Counted from the first letter of the stretch, positions 48,299 to 56,995 are shown. The stretch: 64,000 bases of DNA from Parafannyhessea umbonata (GCF_900105025.1 NZ_LT629759.1:1364001-1428000), one strand, 5' to 3'. Made by a program: numbers and translations. Notes: generated from the sequence alone by a model not told the origin.

Positions 48299-48841
48299 AT
48301 GAGCTACTTTGACTACACCGTCACCAACAGGGATGGCAGCACCACGGACCTCAGGCAGTATGCCGGCAAGGTACTCCTGATCGTGAACACCGCCACCGGC
48401 TGCGGCTTCACGCCCCAGTACGATGACCTGGAGGCCATCTACAAGAAGTACCGCGACCAGGGCTTCGAGGTGCTCGACTTCCCGTGCAACCAGTTTGCCG
48501 GCCAGGCGCCCGACTCCGACGAAGAGATCCACAGCTTCTGCACCATGAAGTTTGGCACCGAGTTCCCGCAGTTCAAGAAGATCGACGTGAACGGCGACTC
48601 CGCCGACCCGCTGTTTGTCGCCCTCGCGACCGAGAAGCCGTTCCAGGGCTTCGGGCGCACGGTGAAGGCGCTCGCCCTCAAGAAGTTTGCAGACGCAAAC
48701 AACAAGAAGTACGGCGACAAGGCCTACATCATGTGGAACTTCACTAAGTTCCTGGTTGACCGCGAGGGCAAGCTCGTGGCGCGCTTCGAGCCCACCGTCG
48801 ACATGGCCGAGGTCGAGAAGGCCGTGGCCCAGCAGCTGTAG
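48299..48841 (+). CDS. Glutathione peroxidase-like thiol peroxidase
   Basis: This 180-residue protein of the GPx family reduces peroxides; in bacteria that lack glutathione, the partner is usually thioredoxin. The catalytic Cys is at residue 35 (TATGCGFTPQY), with the second motif FPCNQFAGQAP and the tryptophan in WNFTKFLVD completing the triad. It is a Cys form, not a selenocysteine form. The ATG at 48299 has GGAAAGGAC upstream. Upstream sequence is AT-rich. It is a stand-alone gene; a CDF transporter follows 138 bp later. Peroxide regulation by the nearby Fur/PerR-like protein is possible but not shown. Confidence 0.93.
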   Translation: MSYFDYTVTNRDGSTTDLRQYAGKVLLIVNTATGCGFTPQYDDLEAIYKKYRDQGFEVLDFPCNQFAGQAPDSDEEIHSFCTMKFGTEFPQFKKIDVNGDSADPLFVALATEKPFQGFGRTVKALALKKFADANNKKYGDKAYIMWNFTKFLVDREGKLVARFEPTVDMAEVEKAVAQQL

Positions 48842-48979
48842 CCCGGCCGCCGCACGTTGCGGCGCCGCCCCGGAAGGGCCACAATGCATTTACGCACGTG
48901 CCGGCAGGATGCGGAAGACCGCGCCTGCCGGCACGCCTTTGTCGCAGGTACCCAGAGCATGGAAGAGGGATCGGATATC

Positions 48980-50200
48980 ATGTCAACACGCGACGACGAT
49001 AAGCAGACGCAGGCACGCCAGCAGGCGCCCATGGGCGAGAGGGACGCGGCAACCGTGGCCGCGACGCCGGGCGCAGACCCCAGCACCCGCGGCCGCGAGG
49101 CCACCATCGTGAGGACGAGCGTCCTCGGCATCGGGGCGAACGTCCTTCTCGCCGCCTTCAAGGCGGTCGTAGGCATGCTGACCCACTCCATCGCCGTCAC
49201 GATGGACGCCGTGAACAACCTGTCCGACGCCATGAGCTCCGTCATCACCATCGTGGGCACGAAGCTCGCCGGCAAGGCGCCGGACAAGAAACACCCGCTC
49301 GGCTACGGCCGCGTGGAGTACCTCTCGGCCACCATCATCTCCATCATCGTGCTGTACGCGGGCGTCTCTTCGCTCATCGAGTCCGTCAAGGGCATCGTGG
49401 CCCCGCAGACGCCCAGCTACACGCCCACGTCGCTCGTAATCATCGCCGCGGCCGTCGTCGTGAAGCTCGTGTTGGGCCGCCACGTGAAGGCGACGGGCGA
49501 GCGCGTGGGGTCGGACTCCCTCGTGGCCTCCGGCGCGGACGCCCTGTTCGACGCGGTGCTCTCCGCCTCGACCCTCGCGGCCGCGGCCGTGTTCATCGCG
49601 ACCGGGTTTGCCATCGAGGCGTGGGTGGGCGCCGCCATCAGCGTCGTGATCGTGAAGAGCGGCCTAGACATGCTGCGCGAGACGCTGAGCCAGATCCTGG
49701 GCGAACGCGCGGACGCGGAGCTCGCGCAGGAGGTGCGCCGCATCGTCTCGGCGGACCCGGACGCAAACGGCGCGTACGACCTCGTGCTTCACTCCTACGG
49801 CCCCGAACAGCTCGTCGGCTCCGTCCACACGGAGGTCGCCGACACCATGCGCGCGGACCGCATCGACGAGATGACCCGCCGCATCCAGCACGCCGTGTAC
49901 GCAGGCACCAACGGCAGGGTCATCCTGGCCGCCGTGGGTATCTACTCGCGCAACACCTCCGACGACGTGGCCGTGCGCATGCGCTCCAAGGTCACGCGCA
50001 TGGTCATGGCGCACGACGGCGTGATCCAGATGCACGGCTTCCACGTGGACGAGAAGAACCGCCTGCTCGACTTCGACGTGATCCTGGACTTCGCCCTCCC
50101 CGACCGCCAGGCCACCTACCGCCAGATCGTGAGCGAGGTCCAGGCGGCCTACCCCGACTACAAGGTGAACGTCGCGCTGGACGTGGACGCCGCGGACTAG
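48980..50200 (+). CDS. Cation diffusion facilitator (CDF) metal transporter
   Basis: This 406-residue CDF protein exports divalent metals (such as Zn, Fe or Mn) by proton exchange. After a hydrophilic leader of about 40 residues come six membrane segments. Conserved residues include HSIAVTMDAVNNLSD and SDSLVASGADALFD, where the paired Asp/His metal site lies, and the HPLGYGRVEYLSA loop. The C-terminal domain (RRIVSADPDANGAYDLVLHSYGP) is long. The ATG at 48980 has GAGGGA 11 bases upstream, with another possible ATG at 48959. Metal specificity cannot be told by sequence; the neighbours are metal and redox genes. Confidence 0.92.
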   Translation: MSTRDDDKQTQARQQAPMGERDAATVAATPGADPSTRGREATIVRTSVLGIGANVLLAAFKAVVGMLTHSIAVTMDAVNNLSDAMSSVITIVGTKLAGKAPDKKHPLGYGRVEYLSATIISIIVLYAGVSSLIESVKGIVAPQTPSYTPTSLVIIAAAVVVKLVLGRHVKATGERVGSDSLVASGADALFDAVLSASTLAAAAVFIATGFAIEAWVGAAISVVIVKSGLDMLRETLSQILGERADAELAQEVRRIVSADPDANGAYDLVLHSYGPEQLVGSVHTEVADTMRADRIDEMTRRIQHAVYAGTNGRVILAAVGIYSRNTSDDVAVRMRSKVTRMVMAHDGVIQMHGFHVDEKNRLLDFDVILDFALPDRQATYRQIVSEVQAAYPDYKVNVALDVDAAD

Positions 50201-50208
50201 GGCGGCAC

Positions 50209-50221
50209 GCTCTTCTCGCCC
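50209..50221 (-). repeat. Recurrent 13-mer GGGCGAGAAGAGC, copy after the CDF gene
   Basis: The plus strand reads GCTCTTCTCGCCC 9 bp after the CDF stop, followed by a GC-rich imperfect stem. It is an exact copy of the motif at 2641, 20290, 40194 and 41828. Confidence 0.5.
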
Positions 50222-50415
50222 GGCGCACGCCGCCGGCGCGGGCGGTGGTGCGCTGCGGCGCGGTGCGAAGCGGCGCGAATTGCCCACGATTCGCCGTCAA
50301 GTTGGCGCAAGCGGGCGCACGGGCAAGTTCCTCCATATGCGGCGCACGCACCTGCCGTAGAATAGAGTCAGTTTGTTTGTGTGGTATGCAGGCGTTTCTA
50401 CGGAAAGGAACTGGC

Positions 50416-51177
50416 ATGGCAGAAGACACGATGAAGCTCGTCATCATCCGTCACGGTGAGTCCGAGTGGAACCTGAAGAACCTCTTCACCGGTTGGACCG
50501 ACGTCGACCTGACGGACACCGGCCGCGCGGAGGCCGCCGCGGGCGGCAAGGCCCTCAAGGAGCAGGGCTATGACTTCGACGTCTGCTACACGTCGCTCCT
50601 GAAGCGCGCCATCCACACCCTGAACATCGTTCTGGACCAGATGGACCGCGCGTGGCTGCCCGTCCACAAGACGTGGCGCCTGAACGAGCGTCACTACGGC
50701 GCGCTGCAGGGCCTGAACAAGGCCGACGCCGCCGCCGAGCACGGCGAGGAGCAGGTCCTCATCTGGCGTCGCTCCTTCGACGTCCAGCCGCCCGCGCTGA
50801 AGCCCGGCGACCCCCGCGACCCGCACATCCAGGACCAGTTCCGCGACGTGCCGCAGGAGGACCTCCCCTACACCGAGTGCCTGAAGGACACGATCGCCCG
50901 CGCGTGGCCGTACTTCGAGCAGGAAATCAAGCCGCAGATGGAGGCCGGCAAGCGCGTGCTCATAGCCGCACACGGCAACAGCCTGCGCGCCCTGGTGATG
51001 CAGCTTGAGCACCTTACCCCGGAGGAGATCCTGAAGGTCAACATCCCCACCGGCGTCCCCTGCTCCTACACCTTCGACAAGGACTGGAACATCATCGACA
51101 AGCACTACATCGGCGACCCCGAGACGATCGAGAAGAAGATCAACGCCGTCGCCAACCAGGGCAAGGCCAAGAAGTAG
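50416..51177 (+). CDS. gpmA: 2,3-bisphosphoglycerate-dependent phosphoglycerate mutase
   Basis: GpmA interconverts 3- and 2-phosphoglycerate in glycolysis through a phosphohistidine. The 253-residue product has the catalytic motif RHGESEWN (His13), LKRAIHTL, the WRLNERHYGALQG motif with Arg and Glu, and HGNSLRAL with the second His. These match the dPGM family in length and order. GGAAAGGAA precedes the ATG at 50416. A -10-like TAGAAT is near 50359. A clear terminator follows (51199-51240), so it is monocistronic. Confidence 0.97.
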   Translation: MAEDTMKLVIIRHGESEWNLKNLFTGWTDVDLTDTGRAEAAAGGKALKEQGYDFDVCYTSLLKRAIHTLNIVLDQMDRAWLPVHKTWRLNERHYGALQGLNKADAAAEHGEEQVLIWRRSFDVQPPALKPGDPRDPHIQDQFRDVPQEDLPYTECLKDTIARAWPYFEQEIKPQMEAGKRVLIAAHGNSLRALVMQLEHLTPEEILKVNIPTGVPCSYTFDKDWNIIDKHYIGDPETIEKKINAVANQGKAKK

Positions 51178-51198
51178 CCACGCTCGCACGGCATGAGG

Positions 51199-51240
51199 AG
51201 GCCCCGCGTCGCACCCAGGTGCACGCGGGGCCTTTGTTGT
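51199..51240 (+). terminator. gpmA terminator
   Basis: AGGCCCCGCGT (51199-51209) pairs with ACGCGGGGCCT (51223-51233), with an inner GCACC/GGTGC stem, and is followed by TTTGTTGT. A strong intrinsic terminator 21 bp past the stop. Confidence 0.9.
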
Positions 51241-51267
51241 GCGACCTCGATCTCGCGCGCGGAGGAC

Positions 51268-52065
51268 CTAGCCCAGGCCCACGTCGAGCGCCATCATGAG
51301 CGTGAAGCCGAGCGCGAACGCAAGCACGCCCACGTTGGAGTGCTCGCCCTCGCTCATCTCGGGGATGAGCTCCTCAACCACCACGTAGACCATGGCACCG
51401 GCGGCAAAGCTCAGCAGGTACGGCATGAGCGGCACCAGCTGGCGCGCCGCCAGGATGGTGAGGAGGGCGCCGGCTGGCTCCACCACGCCGGAAAGGAATC
51501 CGCCGAGAAACGCGCGCGTACGGCTTGACCCCTCTGCGTGGAGCGGCATGGATATGATCGCGCCCTCTGGGAAGTTCTGGATCGCGATGCCGACGGAGAG
51601 CGCGAGGGCACCGGCCGCCGTAAGGCCCGTGCCACCGGAAAGCAGGCCCGCGTACACCACGCCTACGGCCATGCCCTCGGGGATGTTGTGGATGGTCACG
51701 GCCAGGAGCATGAGCGTCTTGCGCTGGAGGTTTGACTTCAGGCCCTCCGGACGGTCGTCCTTCTCGCCCAGGTGGAGGTGGGGCAGCAGGCTGTCAAGCA
51801 GCAGGAGGAAGAGGATTCCCAGCCAGAAGCCCACGAACGCCGGAACCCAGGCCAAACGTCCCATGCCGGAGGACTCCTCTATCGCAGGCACGATGAGGCT
51901 CCAGACGGAGGCCGCGACCATGACGCCGGCGGCAAAGCCCGTGAGCGCGCGGTCGACGGTGTGGTTGAGGCGGCCGCGCATGAGGAAGACCATGGCGGCG
52001 CCGGCCGTGGTGCCGGCAAGCGGTATCGCGAGGCCTATGATCGTGCGTGTGACGGATGCGTCCAA
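51268..52065 (-). CDS. ZIP-family divalent metal transporter
   Basis: This 265-residue protein has eight membrane segments with the ZIP metal-site motifs HNIPEGMAVG and QNFPEGAIISMP, plus EPAGAL. ZIP proteins import Zn, Fe or Mn. A short His-containing loop (PHLHLGEKDDRPEG) lies between segments 3 and 4, as in GufA/ZupT-type members. It is divergent from the Fur/PerR-like gene; the shared 214-bp spacer holds two TAATAATAT repeats, so metal control is likely. Specificity is unproven. Confidence 0.93.
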   Translation of the reverse strand: MDASVTRTIIGLAIPLAGTTAGAAMVFLMRGRLNHTVDRALTGFAAGVMVAASVWSLIVPAIEESSGMGRLAWVPAFVGFWLGILFLLLLDSLLPHLHLGEKDDRPEGLKSNLQRKTLMLLAVTIHNIPEGMAVGVVYAGLLSGGTGLTAAGALALSVGIAIQNFPEGAIISMPLHAEGSSRTRAFLGGFLSGVVEPAGALLTILAARQLVPLMPYLLSFAAGAMVYVVVEELIPEMSEGEHSNVGVLAFALGFTLMMALDVGLG

Positions 52066-52171
52066 GGGGTCCCTCCTCTGGCGTTGGCCCGGTGGCGTGC
52101 ACCAGGCGCGATGGCGTTGGACCTCAGTCTATATGTTGCGACGGCCTCGATGCTCGAGAGACTGTGATTGT

Positions 52172-52196
52172 TAATAATATATGGTCCTAATAATAT
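52172..52196. promoter_or_regulatory. AT-rich direct repeat between ZIP and fur-like genes
   Basis: TAATAATAT occurs at 52172-52180 and 52188-52196 (16 bp apart), with similar flanks (ATATGG and ATGGGG). This is the only AT-rich patch in the divergent spacer and is a candidate Fur/PerR operator. Confidence 0.5.
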
Positions 52197-52279
52197 GGGG
52201 TAGAATCAGCGCAGGAACGTGCGTGGCGCCTGACGGGGCGAGCGCCGCACGATGAGGACGCCCCTGCCGGGAGGAAGCA

Positions 52280-52675
52280 ATGGAGAGACGCAACACGCGC
52301 CAGCGCCAGCTGGTGCTCGACGCCGTGCGGGATCTGGACGACCACCCCACCGCCGACGAGGCGTACCTTCGCGTGCGCGAGAAGGACGAGCACGTGAGCC
52401 GCGGCACGGTGTACCGCAACCTCCACGTCCTGGTGGAGTCCGGCGACATCGTCTCTGTGAAGGTTTCCGGCGGCGAGCGCTTCGACCGCAGGAGCGACAA
52501 CCACGCGCACCTGGTGTGCACGGAGTGCGGCAGCGTGAAGGACGTGCCGGCGCCGGACGTGGAGGACGCGCGGCGCGAGATGGAGCGCGCGTGGGGCTAC
52601 GCCGGCGTCCGCACGAGCACGGTGTTTGCGGGCGTCTGCCCCGCGTGCCAGAAAAAGAGCCAGGCGGCGAGGTAG
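52280..52675 (+). CDS. Fur/PerR-family metalloregulator
   Basis: This 131-residue winged-helix regulator of the Fur superfamily has RNTRQRQLVLDAV near the N-terminus, HPTADEAY, the recognition helix SRGTVYRNLHVLV, and two Cys pairs for structural zinc (CTECG and CPAC). The His/Asp pattern (HAHLVCTECG) is compatible with Fur or PerR; short length and CxxC pairs slightly favour PerR-like. It faces the ZIP transporter across the TAATAATAT repeats and is convergent with the feo genes, so it probably senses iron or peroxide. The ATG at 52280 has GGGAGG upstream. Confidence 0.88.
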   Translation: MERRNTRQRQLVLDAVRDLDDHPTADEAYLRVREKDEHVSRGTVYRNLHVLVESGDIVSVKVSGGERFDRRSDNHAHLVCTECGSVKDVPAPDVEDARREMERAWGYAGVRTSTVFAGVCPACQKKSQAAR

Positions 52676-52714
52676 CCACCCGGCTCTGCAAGCACGACCT
52701 CGGTCGCACTATCG

Positions 52715-52807
52715 CTACTTCCCCCTGCACGCGTGCCGCACCTCGACGCAGGATCCGGCCACGGCCGCGGAGAGGAGTACGGCGGCGGCCATCGAACCAA
52801 CATCCAT
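52715..52807 (-). CDS. 30-residue membrane peptide downstream of feoB
   Basis: A short frame encodes 30 residues, starting MDVGSMAAAVLLSAAVAGSC, with one hydrophobic segment followed by CVEVRHACRGK. It has a good ribosome site (AAAGGGG 8 bases before the ATG), lies 116 bp past the feoB stop in the same orientation, and ends with two Cys, as do longer FeoB-associated Cys-rich proteins. It may be a shrunken member of that family. Expression is not proven. Confidence 0.45.
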   Translation of the reverse strand: MDVGSMAAAVLLSAAVAGSCVEVRHACRGK

Positions 52808-52923
52808 GTGATCACCCCTTTCGATGGTGAGAAGAGCCTGCGTCCGTTGCCGGGCGACCCTGCGGTCCCGCCCCGTTGGGGGTCGGGGCGAGACCGCCTG
52901 CGGGCCGCGGGGGTCGAACCCTG

Positions 52924-55584
52924 CTATGCGACCGGCTCCTCCGAGAGGCTCTGGAGGATGTGGCCGTCCTTCTCGTCCCACGTTGGCATGGGACGGAAGA
53001 GTTGGAAGAGGATGGCCGCGAGCAGCGCGAACGCCACGACGGTCCAGAACCCGAAGCTGCCGAAGGCGAAGAGCTCGTACAGCTGGTTGATGAGGAGCCC
53101 CACGACCCAGCCGAAGCCGCACTCGTAGCCGATGGCGAACCAGAACCACTTGGGGTCGTCCATCTGCCTGCGAATGGTGCCCATGGCGGCGAAGCACGGA
53201 GCGCACAGCATGTTGAACGCGACGAACGCGCACATGGCGCCCACGTGGAGCGTGCCGGCAACGGTGAACATGTCGGCAAATCCCTGCCACATGGAGACGG
53301 AGTTCTCCGTGGCGCCGCTGAGGCCGTACAGGACGCCGAACGTGGAGACGAGGTTCTCCTTCGCGATGAGCGCGGAGATCGTGGAGGCCGTCGCCTGCCA
53401 GTTGCCGAAGCCGAGCGGTGCGAAGATGAAGCTCAGGGCGCCGCCGACGCCGGCGAGGATGGAGTAGTCCATGTAGGTGTCAGGCGCTGCGGCCATGCCC
53501 TGCAGGAAGCCGAAGGAGCCGTCGCCGCCCTTCCAGCCAGCGATGCCGAAGTTGGAGAGGAACCAGATGGCGACCGCGGCCGCGAAGATGATGGTGCCGG
53601 CCTTCCTGACGTAGGAGGCGACGCGCTCCCACACGTGCAGCGCCCAGGAGCGGATGCCGGGGAAGTGGTAGTCGGGAAGCTCCATCACGAACGGCATGGG
53701 CTCGCCCTGGAACGGCTTGGTCTTCTTGAGCATGACGGCGGAGACGACGATCGCGACGATGCCGAGGAAGTAGAACATGGGAGCGACCCACCACGCGCCG
53801 TTGTCCGCGCCGATGAGGACGCCCATCACGAGCGAGATGATCGGCAGCTTCGCGGAGCACGGGATCATGGTGGTGAGCATGGCCGTCATGCGGCGGTCGC
53901 GCTCGTTCTCGATCGTCTTGGTGGCAAGCACGCCGGGGACGCCGCAGCCGGAGGAGACGATCATGGGGATGAACGACTTGCCGGAGAGGCCGAAGCGGCG
54001 GAACACGCGGTCCATCACGAAGGCGACGCGGCTCATGTAGCCGCAGTCCTCCAGGAAGCACAGCAGGACGAACAGCACGAAGATCTGCGGGATGAAGCCG
54101 AGCACGGAGCCGACGCCGCCGATGACGCCGTCGACCACGAGCGAGACGACCGCGTCGGACGCGCCGGCGTTCTGCAGCCAGCCGGAGACGGCAGTCGGCA
54201 CGGAGTCCACGAAGCCGTCGTAGTCGTGCGGGTCAGGCTCCTGCGCGTTGACGGCCTTCTTGAAGTCCGCCAGGGTGACGGTCTTGACCACGTCGAGCTT
54301 CTGCCCGGACGAGAGGACCGCGTTGCCCTTGGAGTCGAGCTTCGTCACGACCTCGCCTCCGTCGTGCGTGAGGTTGCCGTCGCCGTCATGCTGCGGCACG
54401 TCACGCGCAACGACGCCTTTCGCCTTCGACTCGAACGCCTTGATGGCTCGCTCGTCCGCGGCGCTCAGGCTGTCCGCGGCCAGGGCCTTGCTCACGGCCG
54501 AGGTGTCCACGCCCTTCTCGCCCGCCGCGGCCAAGAAGCCGTCGATCTTGTCCGCGTAGTGGCCGTCCGCGTAGGCGGCGGTGTCCGCGTCGTACCTCTG
54601 CTGCGAGGCGGAGTTCACGAAGAAGCCGTCCGAGAACAGGTTGTCGTTCACCCAGTCCGTCGCGGGCGTGCCCACCGCCACGAGCGCCACCCAGTACACG
54701 GCGATCATCACTGCCGTGAAGATGGGAAGGCCCAGCACGCGGTTCGTCACGACGCGGTCGATCCTCTGCGAGGTGGTGAGCCTCTTGGGGGCCTTCTTCA
54801 CGCACGCATCCATCACGGTCGCGATCCAGTCGTAGCGCTCGCCCGTGACGATGGACTCGGCATCGTCGTCACGGCTCTTCTCGACCGCGGCGATGACCTC
54901 CTCCGCCTGGTCGAGCTGCTCCCTCGAGAGGCCCAGGGGCTCGATGGCCTCCGCGTCGCGCTCGAACACCTTGATCGCGTACCAGCGGGCGAGCTCCGCG
55001 GGCGCGGCGTCGCCCACGATGGCCTGCACCTTCTGCAGGGCAGACTCAACCTCGGGCGAGAAGCACCTGACGCCCTTGGTCGCAACGCCGCCCCCGGCCG
55101 CGTCAACGGCCTGCCGCATGAGCTTGTCCAGGTTCCTGTTTCGCAGCGCGGATACCTCCACGACGGGCGCGCCGAGCATGGAGGAGAGCTTCTTCGCATC
55201 GATGACGTCGCCGCGCTCCTTAAGCAGGTCGCACATGTTGAGTCCCACGACCACGGGACGCCCGGCCTCCAGCACCTGCGTGGTGAGGTAGAGGTTGCGC
55301 TCGAGGTTCGTGACGTCGATGAGGTCGACCACGGCGTCGGGCCTGTCGTTCACGAGGAAGTCGCGTGACACGACCTCCTCCGGCGAGTACGGGGAGAGCG
55401 AGTAGATGCCCGGCAGGTCCACGAGCTCAACGTCTCGCTCCTTCTTCCACGGGGCCTGCTTCTTCTCGACCGTGACGCCGGGCCAGTTGCCCACGTAGCC
55501 GTTCGACCCCGTAAGCTCGTTGAAGAGCGTCGTCTTGCCGCAGTTGGGGTTACCTGCAAGCGCTATGTACGTCGTGTCTGCCAT
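52924..55584 (-). CDS. feoB: Ferrous iron transporter FeoB with extra loop domain
   Basis: FeoB imports Fe2+ across the inner membrane. The 886-residue protein has a GTPase domain with G1 GNPNCGKTTLFN (11-22), G3 DLPG and G4 NMCD, a GDI-like region, then Gate motifs (SSGCGVPGVLATKTIENERDRR, MIPCSAKLPI). It is about 110 residues longer than E. coli FeoB (773): residues about 306-466, after the first membrane segment, hold a soluble insert with DxD-like acidic loops. Operator A lies 72 bp upstream. The order feoA2, feoA1, feoB, 30-residue ORF runs in one direction. Confidence 0.96.
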   Translation of the reverse strand: MADTTYIALAGNPNCGKTTLFNELTGSNGYVGNWPGVTVEKKQAPWKKERDVELVDLPGIYSLSPYSPEEVVSRDFLVNDRPDAVVDLIDVTNLERNLYLTTQVLEAGRPVVVGLNMCDLLKERGDVIDAKKLSSMLGAPVVEVSALRNRNLDKLMRQAVDAAGGGVATKGVRCFSPEVESALQKVQAIVGDAAPAELARWYAIKVFERDAEAIEPLGLSREQLDQAEEVIAAVEKSRDDDAESIVTGERYDWIATVMDACVKKAPKRLTTSQRIDRVVTNRVLGLPIFTAVMIAVYWVALVAVGTPATDWVNDNLFSDGFFVNSASQQRYDADTAAYADGHYADKIDGFLAAAGEKGVDTSAVSKALAADSLSAADERAIKAFESKAKGVVARDVPQHDGDGNLTHDGGEVVTKLDSKGNAVLSSGQKLDVVKTVTLADFKKAVNAQEPDPHDYDGFVDSVPTAVSGWLQNAGASDAVVSLVVDGVIGGVGSVLGFIPQIFVLFVLLCFLEDCGYMSRVAFVMDRVFRRFGLSGKSFIPMIVSSGCGVPGVLATKTIENERDRRMTAMLTTMIPCSAKLPIISLVMGVLIGADNGAWWVAPMFYFLGIVAIVVSAVMLKKTKPFQGEPMPFVMELPDYHFPGIRSWALHVWERVASYVRKAGTIIFAAAVAIWFLSNFGIAGWKGGDGSFGFLQGMAAAPDTYMDYSILAGVGGALSFIFAPLGFGNWQATASTISALIAKENLVSTFGVLYGLSGATENSVSMWQGFADMFTVAGTLHVGAMCAFVAFNMLCAPCFAAMGTIRRQMDDPKWFWFAIGYECGFGWVVGLLINQLYELFAFGSFGFWTVVAFALLAAILFQLFRPMPTWDEKDGHILQSLSEEPVA

Positions 55585-55655
55585 GTGCCTTCCCTGCCGT
55601 CGTTCGCGCGGATGCGTCGTGGTTCCCTCTGCGGCCCCGCCGCCCCGTCGCTATT

Positions 55656-55673
55656 GTTAGCCGTACTTAACTT
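55656..55673 (-). promoter_or_regulatory. Putative iron-regulon operator, feoB
   Basis: GTTAGCCGTACTTAACTT lies 72 bp upstream of feoB and just after the feoA1 stop and a T-rich tract on the minus strand. It shares both half-sites with the elements at 30028 and 56356. Confidence 0.55.
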
Positions 55674-55696
55674 CGTGCTGAAAAAAAGAGGCGCCG

Positions 55697-55933
55697 CTAC
55701 GCCCGGACGATGTCCGTGACCTCGATGCACTGCGCCTCGTCCTTGCGAAGCGTCAGCTCGTACCCGCGGACCGTGACCTCGATGGGATCTCCCAGCGGAG
55801 CCACCTTGTGCACCAGAACCTGGGTCTTCTTCGTCACGCCCATGTCCATGATGCGGCGCTTGACCGCGCCCGTGCCGGTGAGCCTCTCGACGGTGCACGT
55901 CTGCCCCACCTTCACGTCCCTCAGCGTTGTCAT
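55697..55933 (-). CDS. feoA: FeoA-domain protein
   Basis: FeoA is a small SH3-like partner of FeoB. The 78-residue product has the core VGQTCTVERLTGTGAVKRRIMDMG and VRGYELTLRKDEA, typical of FeoA. The ATG at 55933 has GGAGG 8 bases upstream; an in-frame ATG at 55948 is less likely. It lies 112 bp upstream of feoB. Confidence 0.92.
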   Translation of the reverse strand: MTTLRDVKVGQTCTVERLTGTGAVKRRIMDMGVTKKTQVLVHKVAPLGDPIEVTVRGYELTLRKDEAQCIEVTDIVRA

Positions 55934-56045
55934 GTGTTTGCCCTCCATATCGTTTCCAAAGTGACGCCGCAAGCCACGGCGCCTTCGGCTTGTACACGTG
56001 TCGTCCGGCGCGTCACCCCTGGCAGGCCGCCCTCGTCGACCTTCT

Positions 56046-56333
56046 TCAGCAGGTCACGACCCTCATCGCCATGTCGCGGTTCAGGGCGAGCGTCGCGCCC
56101 TTGACGCTCGCGACCACGTCGCCGTTAACGCGCGAGACCACCTTCACCTTGGCCCCCTGCACAAATCCCATCTCGGCCATGCGCTGTCGCAGGTCCTGCG
56201 GGCCGCGCACGCGCGCGACCGTCACCGTCTGCCCCTCGCTCGCCATCGCAAGCGGCAGCTGGAAACCAGACCTTAGCCCCGACGCGGCAACACGGCCACC
56301 GCCGGCGTGCTGATACCCCATGACGCCTTCCAT
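56046..56333 (-). CDS. Second FeoA-domain protein
   Basis: This 95-residue product has a Gly/Ala-rich leader and then the FeoA core GQTVTVARVRGPQDLRQRMAEMGFVQGAKVKVV and KGATLALNRDMAMRV, similar to but diverged from the neighbouring FeoA. Two FeoA genes ahead of one feoB occur in other Gram-positive bacteria. The start is uncertain: ATG at 56333 (GGGAGA upstream), 56321 or 56246. Operator D lies 23 bp upstream of the first. Confidence 0.87.
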   Translation of the reverse strand: MEGVMGYQHAGGGRVAASGLRSGFQLPLAMASEGQTVTVARVRGPQDLRQRMAEMGFVQGAKVKVVSRVNGDVVASVKGATLALNRDMAMRVVTC

Positions 56334-56355
56334 CGCTCTCCCATGCAGTCAAATT

Positions 56356-56414
56356 GTTAACCATATCAAACTCACAGTGTGCACAATAGTACACTTTGGT
56401 TAACTTTGTAAACC
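56356..56414 (-). promoter_or_regulatory. Tandem putative iron-regulon operators ahead of the feo genes
   Basis: GTTAACCATATCAAACTC (56356-56373) matches the shared element. A second near-palindrome, GGTTAAC-TTT-GTAAACC (56398-56414), and an AGTGT/ACACT pair (56376-56395) lie next to it. Together they form a dense operator region 23-80 bp before the first feoA start. Confidence 0.55.
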
Positions 56415-56489
56415 CAATTTGCGAACTTTTCGCTAATTGAATCCGGCGCACGCCCCGCCGCAGGCGTGCACGGCAACACCTAAAGGTTT

Positions 56490-56995
56490 GGTACGCACCC
56501 GCCACGGGCTTACGAAATCCTGTAAACCGATGTCTGGTGTGTACCCGCGGCCAAGATGCGACTGCGCGCACCACCCCAAGGCCGCGCTGGGTCTTGCCAA
56601 GTCGGGCCAGGTGTGTACCAGCGCTTTTGACTGCAGCACACACCATTGCCAACCTTGCAGGCTTCCGCGAACTCGGTGCGGGTGTGTTGCGCCAAAAGAG
56701 GCCCCGTGGCGGAAACCCTCGGGTGCGTACCCGATACATGATTTGAGTACTTATAGCTTGAACACTCTACCTGCAATCATTTCTTATTGAACCAAAAGCG
56801 TATGCAGCACACCCAGGGCATTCTCGCATCACGCGCAACACACCCACGACTTCGTGACGACGGGCCCCTGTCTGCGCAACACACCCAAAGCGATCTTGTA
56901 AGGTCTCGCAAACTCGCCCCAAGTGTGTGCGGCGGCGGGCACGCACCCGGGGCGACGTTACGAAACCGCGCGAACCGGGCTCGGGTGTGTACCCG
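56490..56995. repeat. Field of GGGTGTGTACCC-type repeats
   Basis: About 500 bp between the NuoF-like gene and feoA hold no supported gene but contain at least ten related elements in both orientations: GGTGTGTACCCG (56536), GGTGTGTACCA (56610), GGGTGTGTTGCGC (56680), CGGGTGCGTACCCG (56720), GCGCAACACACCCA (56833 and 56874), CGGGTGTGTACCCG (56982) and weaker ones. Several are preceded by a similar arm (TTACGAAA.CC, CTTGCAGGC, CTTGTAAGG) about 25-30 bp earlier, giving a unit of about 40 bp. The remaining bases of the 757-bp gap (56334-57090) hold the feo operators and a terminator. Confidence 0.6.

Noticed and set aside
56490-56995. CRISPR array
   Set aside because: Repeat units are degenerate, occur in both orientations and have irregular spacing; no cas genes are present.
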